Assembly: GCA_000697335.1 (NCBI GenBank)
Contig: JNEM01015204.1
Coordinates: 1 to 16,272 of the forward strand
From: Conidiobolus incongruus B7586
Lineage: Eukaryota; Entomophthoromycota; Entomophthoromycetes; Entomophthorales; Conidiobolaceae
Direction of reading: 5' to 3'
Length of the DNA: 16,272 bases
The position numbers and the translations under genes were made by a program. This document shows positions 1 to 9,669 of this stretch, piece after piece (position 1 is the first letter of the stretch; the number at the start of each line of letters is the position of its first letter). A model generated the notes under the pieces. That model had not been told where the DNA came from, did not search any database, and saw only the letters and a list, made by a program, of their open reading frames with translations.

Positions 1-1560
1 TTTTTATATTATTAATAACCAAAATCGAAATAATTAAAAGTATATATTTATATTTTTATTTTTTTCAAACAGCTTCTCTAAATATTAAAATTATTTATTT
101 AATAATATATCTTTGATTTAAATAATATAATGATTTAAAAAGCTATTTATATACTTTAATTATCTTAAAATATTTATGGTTTAAATTTATTAATAAACCA
201 ATCATTAAATGATTATTATTTAGCTTTAGTATAATTAAGTAAAAATATTAAATTTTTAATAAAAACTTTTTAATAACAATATATATTTATATAAATTACA
301 AAATGTTAATATTATTGAAATATTAAAGATTAAGTATTTTCTCATTTTTTTTATTTTAAAAATTAATAGATAAAGCTAGATAATCATGTTGATAAAAAAG
401 ATATAAATAAATAATAATATAAACTTTATATTTTAAAAATTGGAATAATTATAACCTTGAATGGTATATATTAGATTATTTACCTAGTATAGAATTACTT
501 TTTATATAATGCATAGCACCATGGATAATTATATAAAAAATCAATATATTGTATTTATTATACTTAATAAATATATCTATATAATTTATGATATTTATTA
601 TATTCAAATTTCCAGCTTTAATTTAATATACATAAGAAATTGATTAATATATTTGATAACTTATTAAAACAACTTATATCGAAATGTTTAATAAATCGCA
701 TAATATTAAAAATAATAATATTGATAATATATATTTGAAACCAAGAACAATAATTATATAAAATATTATTTGAATAACTTATTCTACCTCTTATATCTAA
801 TTGTGGAATATATTAATTTTTATCATAAATTTGGTAAGAATAATAAAAACGATAAAATATTAATATATATATTAATTTATATATTTTGTTTGAGCTAAAA
901 AATACTTTTATTTATATATTTGGAAAAAACAACAATAATCCACTTTGTTATATTAAAGTAATAGATATAATATATATTTAAAAGTTTGTTACCAATTTAA
1001 AATTATATATAATGGATTTGGGTAATTCAAATACTATATTTGTATATATTAATTAGTTTTATAATATTCAATATTTTATTGAAAACCAATTATGTACAAT
1101 AAATTTAAAACTCTATATATTAGTATACTTGAAAGATATCTTTATACAAATTAGTAAGAATCTTAGAATGTTTACTTACATAATATTTATTAATAAAAAT
1201 AAAAGTATTTAATATAGAAAATATATTATGTATATAATTCATCAAATCATAACTTGAAAATTGATATTATATAAAAAATGAATGTCATTAATAGATAAAG
1301 GAAATAATCAGATATTTTCTATTTCTATTGAGTGTGCTCAAAATGTTATATATTATTAATTTAATCTTTAATATAGAGTCATGCATTGATTTTGATTAAA
1401 AATATCAAGCTTTATTCTTACATCAAATAAACATGAGGTAAATTTAGAATACAATTTCATGCTCCAATTATGGCAAAATAGTTGCATAAATTGAATGCAA
1501 TAAAATATGATTTTACACAGTCATTAAGATATGACCTAAATCAATTCGATGCCATAAAAT
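1..1560. other. AT-rich gene-free stretch
   Basis: I see no supportable gene here on either strand. The sequence is very AT-rich, rises slightly in GC from about 1,260 onward toward the first gene, and still contains ordinary numbers of CA and TG dinucleotides, unlike the transposon block at the right end. No tRNA-like element, long inverted repeat or recognisable transposon protein fragment was seen. It is probably old decayed sequence plus the upstream region of the gene at 1639. Confidence 0.5.
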
Positions 1561-1571
1561 AGAATTGAAAA

Positions 1572-1579
1572 CTATAAAT
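1572..1579 (+). promoter_or_regulatory. TATA-like box of the 1639 gene
   Basis: CTATAAAT lies 60-67 bases upstream of the ATG at 1639. In such AT-rich DNA a TATA match alone is weak. It is listed because the genes at 4828 and 9589 have similar boxes at nearly the same distance from their ATGs. Confidence 0.35.
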
Positions 1580-1638
1580 TAAGCCTAATTATCAACATAT
1601 TTTGTAAAATCAATAATACTTTCGGTTGATTGATAAAC

Positions 1639-1992
1639 ATGAAATCTTTTACTTGTATTACTTGCCTCATTTTACCCATTTTCTCTGTCCCCTCTAATGG
1701 ACCAACTAGCAATGGAGCTCTTGCTGTTCCTATTCCAATTCCACAAGATCAGGCACCCTCAGTCATGAATCTAGCTAGAAGTGAAGATGTTCGCGTATTG
1801 AATATTGAAGATTATAAAGTTCTAGATAACGCTCCTGAATTCAGACTTGGTCGTCGAGAATATTACAGATTCAACAATCCTCCTGCAGGTGAACTCGAAA
1901 ATCCTATTCCAGTGGAAGAGATTCCACTTGCTAGATCAATGGATGCTGAACCTGAAATTCTTAATATTGAAAATTACAGAGTTCAGGAATAA
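1639..1992 (+). CDS. Small secreted protein with a duplicated LARS/NIE module
   Basis: Predicted 117-residue protein with no family I recognise. Residues 1 to about 18 form a signal peptide (Lys2, hydrophobic run 4-16), so it is probably secreted. The mature part has no Cys, since both Cys (6, 9) lie in the signal. It carries two copies of one module: LARSEDVRVLNIEDYKV at 45-61 and a version two residues longer at 97-115, sharing LARS, D, LNIE, Y and final V. Each is preceded by PIP (from 31 and from 89). Between them is a dibasic Gly-Arg-Arg (71-73) followed by EYYRF, a possible kexin site. The ATG at 1639 is the first Met in frame; a TTG three codons upstream is not a credible start. GC over 240 coding bases is 42%, far above the flanks. 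It stands alone, unspliced. A secreted effector or processed peptide precursor is possible but unproven. Confidence 0.75.
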   Translation: MKSFTCITCLILPIFSVPSNGPTSNGALAVPIPIPQDQAPSVMNLARSEDVRVLNIEDYKVLDNAPEFRLGRREYYRFNNPPAGELENPIPVEEIPLARSMDAEPEILNIENYRVQE

Positions 1993-2005
1993 TTTATATA
2001 ATCAG

Positions 2006-2011
2006 AATAAA
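2006..2011 (+). terminator. Polyadenylation signal after the 1639 gene
   Basis: A canonical AATAAA starts 14 bases after the TAA stop. AATAAA is not rare in AT-rich DNA, so this is supporting evidence only. Confidence 0.35.
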
Positions 2012-2029
2012 CCATATCATAAAATATAA

Positions 2030-4740
2030 TCACATACACATATCCTTAAATTTACTATCTCATTATAAATGGTTCTCAAACTTAATATTTTGTTATTTCT
2101 ATATTACTTTTCAGTTTAAATAGGTAAATTGGTCACGTCTTGCTAACATTGTACATTTCATTTTTAAGATAATGGCCAAAGATATCCCAAAAGTGATCTA
2201 TTGATATTAATAACTTTATCAAATTCAATTGAAATAGAATTGTCAATTAGATAGTATTAATAATTTCACAATCTATAATGAAACCGATATTCAAACTATA
2301 TTATTTGTATATGGATTAGATTATATATAGTATAATTACAATACTGACATTAAGGTGTCTTTTTGTAACCTGTGAATAATATTACAAGTTTTATATATTC
2401 ATAATTTTGAAAAATTCATGATCAATGTTATAATTATAGAATTAAGTCATTGAAATCAGCTGAACAGTTACTCCTAATTCTAAATTTGAATAATCTTATA
2501 TAATGTATGTAATAGATAATATATTATTAAAATGTTATAAAAATATGCAATTTGGAATATTTATTATAACATTTAATTAAGACCATAGGTTTAACAAATA
2601 TTTCTTTTAAAGTAGTTATATTAAGAATTAATCTTTTTCAAATCAGGTAATCAAAAATATCCAATTCTATAGTATGAATCTTTCAATAATAAATAAAAAA
2701 AATATATTTAACTTTCATTTTAGCTTATTATCATTATAATACTATATATCAACAGTTATCTTGAACTTTTTTAGCAATTTATTTTAATGATATTTTAATA
2801 ATTATTTTGAAAATCTATTAATTATGATTTATGAACATAAATGTTATTATATTGTTTAATAATGGTGGTATAATGAAAAATTATTTGAAATATTTATTAG
2901 GCTAAATTTAGTTACCAAATATTCATGTAACTTTGTTTCTATTTTGAAAAATTAAAAATAAATGTGAATGTTTGTCTTGCAGACTTTAAATTGACATCAT
3001 TCTTTTTCTAAATTCTCTAACCCAACTCTCCAAAGATTTGGTTTAAAAATAACTAGCATTTACATAAATATATAAGTTTATGCACTTTAATCTAATTAAT
3101 TTAACATTCAAATTATGCTTAATTTTTAAAATTGAATAATTCAATCAATTCAAAACATTACAAACCAATAAACTAATTCTGAAAAATATTTGAAAAAGAA
3201 TAATTATCAAGAGATTCATATAAATTTTTTTATTAATACAAAATAGGCTTTAGTTTATGTATTTCAATTGCCTTTGCTTTTTCTGATTCTATTTATATGG
3301 AAGGTATTGATTAAGATATTTAGTTTTCTCAAAAATAGGGCCTGTGCAATTCTAAAATATCTATTTACATAATGAATAATCATATACATTAAATTGACAT
3401 TATTCAAATTATTAATTATGATTTTTCGCCTAGACATAGGATTATTAATTTGTAAGAGCATAGCATTTTAAATGGATAATTTTAAAAGAACCTTTCACAG
3501 AAATTATAACGTAGAGCAAAATGTTTAATTACATTGATATTTAATCATATTCAAAGTAAATGGAAATAGTATTAAATTATTTGCTTTAAATTCAAATGTA
3601 TGATATAAATATATTTCTATATTCTTAAGTATTGCTAAGTTTTGGATTCATTTCAATATATTCAAAGGTCAAATATGAAACTTTAGAGTCCCTGACTATG
3701 GGTAGAGATTAAAAATTTGTTGCAATTATAATACATATCAATCAATAAAAATAACTGTTATTTTAATCTAATAAACTTTAATACACAAAAGTTTTATAAT
3801 TTTTATTGTGATTAATATATGTATTTCATCTATTAAATACAGTTTGTATTTTTCAATAATCCACTCACTAATGATATTTTCGAAATATAGTTGTAATAAA
3901 AAATAATTATTTTTATTATTATTTTGATTAAGATAGTATTTTAGTATAATGTATAAAACCTTTCATAATAATTGATCTCAAAGTTATTTTGATTTAGAGA
4001 AATTGACCAAATATGATCGAGTCATATATTATTCTTATTTACTAAAACAATCCGAATAAATACATTAACTAGTAGATCTAAGTGAAAATATTACAATCTC
4101 ATTATTGCTCTTTATATGAATAACATATCAAAAATAATTATTACTAAACAATTCGATCTTTTTGTTTATATATTATCCAACAATATATTGTTTATATTCT
4201 GTAATTGTTCAGGAATAATTGCGCTTACCAACTTTATTATTCTGTGATGTTGCAATAATAATCGTAAATTATCTTTTAGTATGAAATAAACTAATTTTAG
4301 AGGTCATCATGAAATGATTTAATACTAAGCTTCTACACAGAATAGTATTCATCACTTAATTGATTTTTTCGAGTGAATCTAAGATTTTACCTACTGTATA
4401 AAATAAACAATCCAAATTTTTAGTAATAAAAACTTTCATGGAATGACCCAAATGAAATCATTCTGAAATCACTGAAAAATTAAAATCAATCTTTGACCTT
4501 TCGTTTTGATATTTTTCCTTTGTAGATTGAGTATAAGTTTAAGATATTCAAATATTTTGAAACTATCAACAAAATTATTAATTTCTCAACTTTTATCAAA
4601 TTTTTCATGAACATTGCCATGTTTATTTAAGCATCACACTTTAATTGGAATATTCAAATTTTGGTATTTCCAATGAAGCTTATGCTCAAATTATTATGCC
4701 TTAAAATTGACTCTCAAAAATGTTTATTTGTAGAATTTTG
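2030..4740. other. AT-rich gene-free stretch
   Basis: No supportable gene. A 65-codon minus-strand open frame at 3264-3461 is within chance expectation for this base composition and has no recognisable motif. Short patches of higher complexity (about 2,980-3,030, 3,660-3,710, 4,200-4,260 and 4,480-4,530) do not read as a known protein. No tRNA-like element or clear terminal repeat was seen. Confidence 0.5.
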
Positions 4741-4757
4741 AACATTTTTTACATTAG

Positions 4758-4765
4758 TATAAAAG
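4758..4765 (+). promoter_or_regulatory. TATA box of the 4828 gene
   Basis: TATAAAAG lies 63-70 bases upstream of the ATG at 4828. It is the best TATA match of the three genes and is at the spacing seen at the other two. Confidence 0.45.
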
Positions 4766-4827
4766 ATCAATGGATGGCTATTACAATCAATCATCAGTTT
4801 TATTGGTTTATTAAAGTTTAAATCATC

Positions 4828-5121
4828 ATGAAATTTATTAATACTATTGCTCTTTTGGTCTCCTCAATGACCGTCCAGGCTCAATACCCCGGATACTTAC
4901 ATGCTTATGGTGGCGGTTGGTATGGATTCAATCCAAATGTTTGCTACAATGTTGGTGGATATTATTGGGATTATTCTAGTGTTGCTCAAGGATACATCGG
5001 TTATCTTTGGAGATATAATACTGGTTGCAGTACAAGACCCGATTACTATATTCCTTCAGGATATTATGGTTGGAATCCACCATTTAGTGGAGCTACTGTA
5101 GTGTTTACACCAAGGAGTTAA
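4828..5121 (+). CDS. Small secreted Tyr/Gly-rich two-Cys protein
   Basis: Predicted 97-residue protein. Residues 1-18 are a classic signal peptide (Lys2, hydrophobic core, Val-Gln-Ala before a likely cut at 18/19). The mature 79 residues contain 15 Tyr, 13 Gly and 4 Trp, about 40% of the chain, in recurring GYY/GYxGY/GYYGW groups. Only two Cys remain (39 and 67), suited to one disulphide. The pattern suggests a small aromatic, beta-rich secreted protein that might bind cell wall or membrane, or act on a host or competitor; no family is recognised. The start is the only suitable ATG, with the signal peptide immediately after it. GC is about 32-42% by 60-base block. A TATA box lies upstream and AATAAA downstream. 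No intron or disabling change is seen, so it is probably under constraint despite the AT-rich setting. Confidence 0.8.
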   Translation: MKFINTIALLVSSMTVQAQYPGYLHAYGGGWYGFNPNVCYNVGGYYWDYSSVAQGYIGYLWRYNTGCSTRPDYYIPSGYYGWNPPFSGATVVFTPRS

Positions 5122-5154
5122 AGAATATTACATTTCAACAAAGCATTAATATGA

Positions 5155-5160
5155 AATAAA
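5155..5160 (+). terminator. Polyadenylation signal after the 4828 gene
   Basis: AATAAA begins 34 bases after the TAA stop that ends at 5121, a plausible fungal 3'-end signal. Confidence is limited because the motif is common in this composition. Confidence 0.35.
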
Positions 5161-5169
5161 CTATTTAAA

Positions 5170-6320
5170 AACATCAAACATTTCAGTCAATTAACTAATA
5201 TTTCATATTTGGTAATTTGAGCCAATATTTCAAATTATTTGAATTTTATTACTACTATTAATAATTATCAATTTCATCCAACAATAAGAATATCTATTTC
5301 CCGTAATTATCTCACTAATATTGTTGGAATATTAATATACTTATATAAATACACCAAAATAATATCTGAAAATATTAAATTAATATGTTTGTATTATTGG
5401 TTAGTGATATCTTCAAAGGATTTAAAAGATTTAGGAGGAACTATGGATTCGAATGGCAAAGTATATTATTTATAAATGATTTAATTATTGGTTACTCAAT
5501 ATTCAAGGAACTGGTGAAGATTAACATATTGTATTTTTGAGTTTGCTGAGTTATTTGATCAATGGTTTTATAAAATGATAATTGTGTATCTATAATTTTC
5601 TTCTAAAATACTAAAAACTAAATTTATATAATTGAGATAAAGTAGTTATTATTTATTGATTTGATGAAATTTGATACTCAATGTCCCGAGATGCTATAAG
5701 ACAGTTAGCACCCTTTTGGTTAGATTGAATAATTATGTTGTTTTAACTTATTAAGTTTAAATATTTATTTTTACTCATAACTCAGAATCTCAATTAGTTG
5801 TAGTATAGATTAATGATAAATAAAAGAAAATAGGTTTGGTTTGAATATTTTCAAATTCAAAACTGCATATATATTTTTATCTCTATCGCATATATTCCTT
5901 CAAGGTTATATTATTTAAAAACTGTATTATATTGTGGTTAATTATATTAGATATATTTATTACTATCATTATTTAAATATGATTATGATAGTTAATTTTA
6001 TAGTTTTAAAAATCTTGATATTTTGTGATTATATTGTAATTTATATTGAGTTATATTTTTACAATGATAAAATTCTTCATTTTCGTTCAAACTAGAATAT
6101 AAAAAATAAACATAGAAATAATATACTAATTTTATTGGTAGTTAGTATTTATTCTTTCTTGAGAAAATCTATATAATATAATATAATACAGTATACAAGA
6201 CTTATTTTAGATAAATTTATTAGAATACATCAATCTTCAATTTGATTATTCCTTAATTATTCAAAATTGTTATGAATTTGGTTTTGAATATTTGTATGAG
6301 GAATAGTATTAAATGAATTG

Positions 6321-6358
<38 letters not shown>

Positions 6359-8200
6359 GTATAATTATTTATCCTATTGAAGAAACAATATATTTTAAAA
6401 TATCAGTTCTAATAATATTACAACAGATCAATCAACTAAACCATTGAAATTAAGTTTGTAAATATAAATTAATTACATAAATATTATTTCAACAACAAAT
6501 TAGGAACATATTTAAAAGCTTATCACAATGCAACATAATATATAATCCAAGTATAACTTTTCACGAGAAATATATTTTTAAATAATTGAAGGGAGTTAGA
6601 TATAATGATAGCTACAATACTGTAATAATTACCAAGTTGTGAAAATAATTAGATTTTATTGAATAGGAGAATATATAGAAAAACGTTTATATTCAGCCTT
6701 AATATTGATATTTCTAATTCGAATCATTATTTTGTATGCAATGAATACATACTAGGTGAATGAATATAAATATATAATTTATAATATTTTTTTCTATATT
6801 TTGAAAAATTTAGGCAAAAACTGTAATTAATAATGTTGTAATAATTATTTCGATAAAGAGAATAAGATATACAGAATTTTGAAAATACTACTAACATCAA
6901 TTGCTAATTCGCATTGCTTGATCAATAAGTAATATTAATTTTTATCATCCTATATAGAGATGAATTAGATAGTTAAAATACTCACCTAAAAGTATATCTA
7001 ATGTATAATATATAGAATACATTCCTAGAAATATTTTTTAATAATTTCTCAAAATTAAATGTAATATAAATTTTTTTAATATTGAATCATAAATAATCAG
7101 TTTGACGAAATATCTGTAAAACATCTATCACTTCTTTGATAAAATATTTTATATTGTTTTGTAGAAAATATTCTAATATTTAAACTATTTTATTTTTTAT
7201 ATTCTTTAAGAATATTGAACATTGGTCTAGCTATGACTATATAATCTATTTCCAAACTTTTATTTCATATTTTATGTTAAAAAAGATAAATATTAAATCT
7301 AGTGCTGTATTTTTATAATAAGTTTTATAAATTAAGATCGTTGTTAGAAAAGTACTCGTAATATGATTTAGTAAATTATTTATTAATCTTATATGTCTTA
7401 AAACTTATTTACAGTTGAGACATTGTGGGAGAATACTCAGAAAAACTTTTCTTCTATCTTTATCACTTTTTGGTTTAAATAGTTGCTTAAATGACTGTCA
7501 TGGGATTTGGATATAATCTAATAAAAAACAAAGAGAACAAAGAGTATCCTTCAATTATAGATTAACAAAGCCAGCTTAAAATAGAAATAATATTGGTTCA
7601 ACTATCAAACTGGAAGAGATGATTAATTTTGAAATACAACGCTAGTTGAAAAAATTTAATAATAAAGCTTAAATTATTTGGAATTTATATTGATCATTAA
7701 AATTCCTAGATATTTCATAATTTTCATAAAAATATATTAAAAAGACCTCAATGTAGTATTAATATTGAAAAATTTAAAATTATTTTTATAAGGATATAAA
7801 ATCATGAAGCCTCATATCATTATATATAGCTTCGAATTTACTATATATTATAATTATAATGCTTATGGAGATATCAAATTATTGAGATTGATCTGTAATT
7901 GAATTTGTTTCTGTGAATGAAGTTGGGAAAAAAAATCAGTATAAAATATACTGTCATTTAATGGTTACCAAGCTGTTGAAAAGCTCAGATTTATAAAAAA
8001 ATTAAACGATATTAATTTAAAATTAAAATAAATTTTATATCAAGATATCCTAATATTGTATTAATTATATTTTTTATTTATTTTGACAAATTAAGGAAGT
8101 ATATAATCAAAATATCAAAATTCTAATTATGATATAATCTCATAATATTTGAAATATTAAGTTATACCAAATATTACTCTACATTTGATATTAAAAATAC
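5170..8200. other. AT-rich gene-free stretch
   Basis: No supportable gene. It holds one long TA microsatellite (listed separately). Three patches are richer in GC than their surroundings: about 5,395-5,475, 5,670-5,730 and 7,410-7,620. In the last, more than one frame on both strands stays open for 30-50 codons, but none matches a family I know. These may be decayed gene or repeat remnants. A 78-codon open frame at 5239-5475 lacks an ATG and is not called. Confidence 0.45.
6323..6354. repeat. (TA)16 microsatellite
   Basis: An uninterrupted run of 16 TA units, the longest simple repeat in the window. Shorter TA runs occur near 11,030, 12,190, 14,590 and 14,635. It probably arose by replication slippage. 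Confidence 0.9.
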
Positions 8201-8208
8201 TTAAAGGA

Positions 8209-8228
8209 ATATTATATTATATTATATT
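8209..8228. repeat. (ATATT)4 short tandem repeat
   Basis: Four perfect copies of the five-base unit ATATT, just left of the possible gene relic at 8236-8503. No function is implied. Confidence 0.85.
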
Positions 8229-8235
8229 AGTTTAT

Positions 8236-8503
8236 TCAATTGAACTCATATAGCTTCAACGATTTAATGTAAGTTGTCGTCATCTTCAATGATAAATTCA
8301 GCACATCTTCTAGATTCGTAACTAAGGTAAAGTTGAGTTGATATCCAACAGCCACTTAAGCCTTAACCGCTTTTCAATGTATATCAAAGTATTCTTGGAG
8401 TAATATTATGTAATGGTATCACATTTTACAGTTAAGTAGTTAATATATATTGATACAAGATTTAAATAATGATAGGAGTTAACTAAAATGAGACCTTAAT
8501 CAT
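8236..8503 (-). pseudogene. Possible relic of a small gene
   Basis: The stretch 8,264-8,400 is clearly richer in GC and in CA/TG than its flanks, and two minus-strand frames keep long open runs through it. One ends at 8264 and includes QLYLSYESRRCAEFIIED, with two Cys and a composition like a secreted protein; upstream it leads in the same frame to an ATG at 8501-8503 after several interruptions. The other ends at 8236 and includes VAVGYQLNFTLVTNLEDV. I cannot tell which frame, if either, was coding. If real, this is a broken small gene with several breaks, possibly a former relative of the secreted-protein genes nearby. It could also be chance or part of an unrecognised repeat. Confidence 0.25.
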
Positions 8504-8509
8504 ATTCAT

Positions 8510-9300
8510 GTAATTTAATTAAATTGATAATGTTACAATTAGTAATTTTTATTGTTGATATTAGATAGAGTTTAATAAGAAGTTCAAAATAAACATAAAA
8601 TTTATATTTTAAATTTTAATGAATTTTATGAAAATTTTACTAATTTTCAAATTTATTTTGTTATATTGAGAATAAAACCAATCTTAGAATTTATATATAA
8701 ATCATGTAAATTTATTTTTGATACCCTAAACTTGAAAAAAAGTAAAAATTTATTATTGTTTAATAATACAATGCATTGTTTAAGTTTTCAAGTTCAAGGA
8801 TACATATACTTATATTTTTCTTAAAATCCAGCATATTTATTTTAAAAGTCCGTATAATCTAAGAGAGTAATTTAAAAAATTATAAAGTTTTTGAGGGATA
8901 TAGTTGATCAAAGTTACATAATATATCATATTAACGGAATTGGCTTGCAATGAAAGTATCACGCCAAAGTTATGAGGAATATATAATGTTATATCAATTC
9001 TTTTAATAAATATTATAATCAAATGTAAATCTACATAAATAATCAAAGAACAATATGCTTATTATCTGATGATCAATCAGGAAAAAAATTGATGATTGAA
9101 AATAATAAATTTTTTTTATCAATGGTGTAATAAATATTAACATATATTGACAAATATTATATATGCATATAATAAATAAACCAATGAAAAGTTATTAATT
9201 AGTGATTATAACTCCATCTTATAGAATGACATAAAGATGATAAAGTCATATTATATGAAGGATCTTAATCATATTAAATAATTTAATACAAAAGGATAAA
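8510..9300. other. AT-rich gene-free stretch
   Basis: No supportable gene. A 69-codon minus-strand open frame at 8837-9046 has no signal peptide or motif and is AT-driven in composition. A short GC-richer patch lies at about 8,935-8,975. The stretch includes the 3' flank of the gene at 9305-9589. Confidence 0.45.
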
Positions 9301-9304
9301 AAAT

Positions 9305-9589
9305 TTATTTCAATTTAATCAACCGAATTGATTTTGGTTCAATAATAGCAGGAAAGCTATGATATCCACTAACATGACCTAAAGGTTCTCCTCGACAGTC
9401 GTAATAGGAGTAAAAGCTAGCTTCGAAGCCTGGGGTGATTAGTGCATCCACAATTTTTCCATGCACTCCAAAGCATCCTTCAGTTCCTCCAACCCATGAT
9501 ACAGTCCCATGCCATCTGGTCACAATGGCGAATGCATCCTGACAAGTCGATGAAGCAATAAATAAAGGAAATGAAATTAAGAATTTCAT
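9305..9589 (-). CDS. Small secreted two-Cys protein
   Basis: Predicted 94-residue protein. Residues 1 to about 17-21 form a signal peptide (Lys3 after MKF, hydrophobic core, cut after Cys16/Gln17 or Ala21), so it is probably secreted. The mature chain keeps two Cys, 39 and 65, about the spacing of the two Cys in the protein at 4828 (39 and 67). The segment SFYSYYDCRGEPLG at 58-71, followed by alternating hydrophobic residues to the basic end SIRLIKLK, suggests a compact beta-rich fold with one disulphide. I do not recognise the family. The ATG is the first in frame and leads directly into the signal peptide. GC over 120 coding bases is 44% against 15-20% outside. The frame is intact with no sign of RIP damage. 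The stop overlaps an AATAAA on the coding strand. The candidate-effector reading is inference from context only. Confidence 0.8.
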   Translation of the reverse strand: MKFLISFPLFIASSTCQDAFAIVTRWHGTVSWVGGTEGCFGVHGKIVDALITPGFEASFYSYYDCRGEPLGHVSGYHSFPAIIEPKSIRLIKLK

Positions 9590-9657
9590 AATTATTTTAC
9601 AAAATTTAATTGAAATATTATTAAAATTATAACTCTAACTGTTTGGAAAATTCTTTC

Positions 9658-9666
9658 TTATTATAC
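9658..9666 (-). promoter_or_regulatory. TATA-like box of the 9589 gene
   Basis: On the minus strand this reads GTATAATAA, 69-77 bases upstream of the ATG. A second candidate, TTATAATT, lies nearer the gene at about 9,626-9,633, so the assignment is uncertain. Confidence 0.3.
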
Positions 9667-9669
9667 ATT

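Noticed and set aside
1847-2029. 60-codon + strand open frame overlapping the 1639 gene
   Set aside because: It starts inside the real gene in another frame, has no sensible composition and continues into AT-rich flank.
3264-3461. 65-codon minus-strand open frame
   Set aside because: At this base composition several frames this long are expected by chance in 16 kb. It has no signal peptide or motif.
4901-5101. 66-codon + strand open frame inside the 4828 gene
   Set aside because: It lies wholly inside the better-supported secreted-protein frame, lacks a signal peptide, and is an out-of-frame shadow.
5239-5475. 78-codon + strand open frame after the 4828 gene
   Set aside because: It starts at TTG with no ATG and is Ile/Asn/Tyr-rich, as AT-rich noise would be. 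Only its last 30 codons are richer in GC, and they match nothing I know.
5680-5730. Short GC-richer patch with a run reading MSRDAIRQLAPFWLD
   Set aside because: Only 15 codons are open in that frame, and the other two frames also read plausibly, so no coding claim can be supported.
8837-9046. 69-codon minus-strand open frame
   Set aside because: Composition is driven by AT content. It has no cleavable signal peptide or recognisable domain and is within chance length.
9064-9100. Inverted repeat with loop (CTGATGATCAATCAG and nearby GATGATTGA)
   Set aside because: Arms are five to seven bases and AT-rich. Such pairs are expected by chance, and no terminator or other role is indicated.
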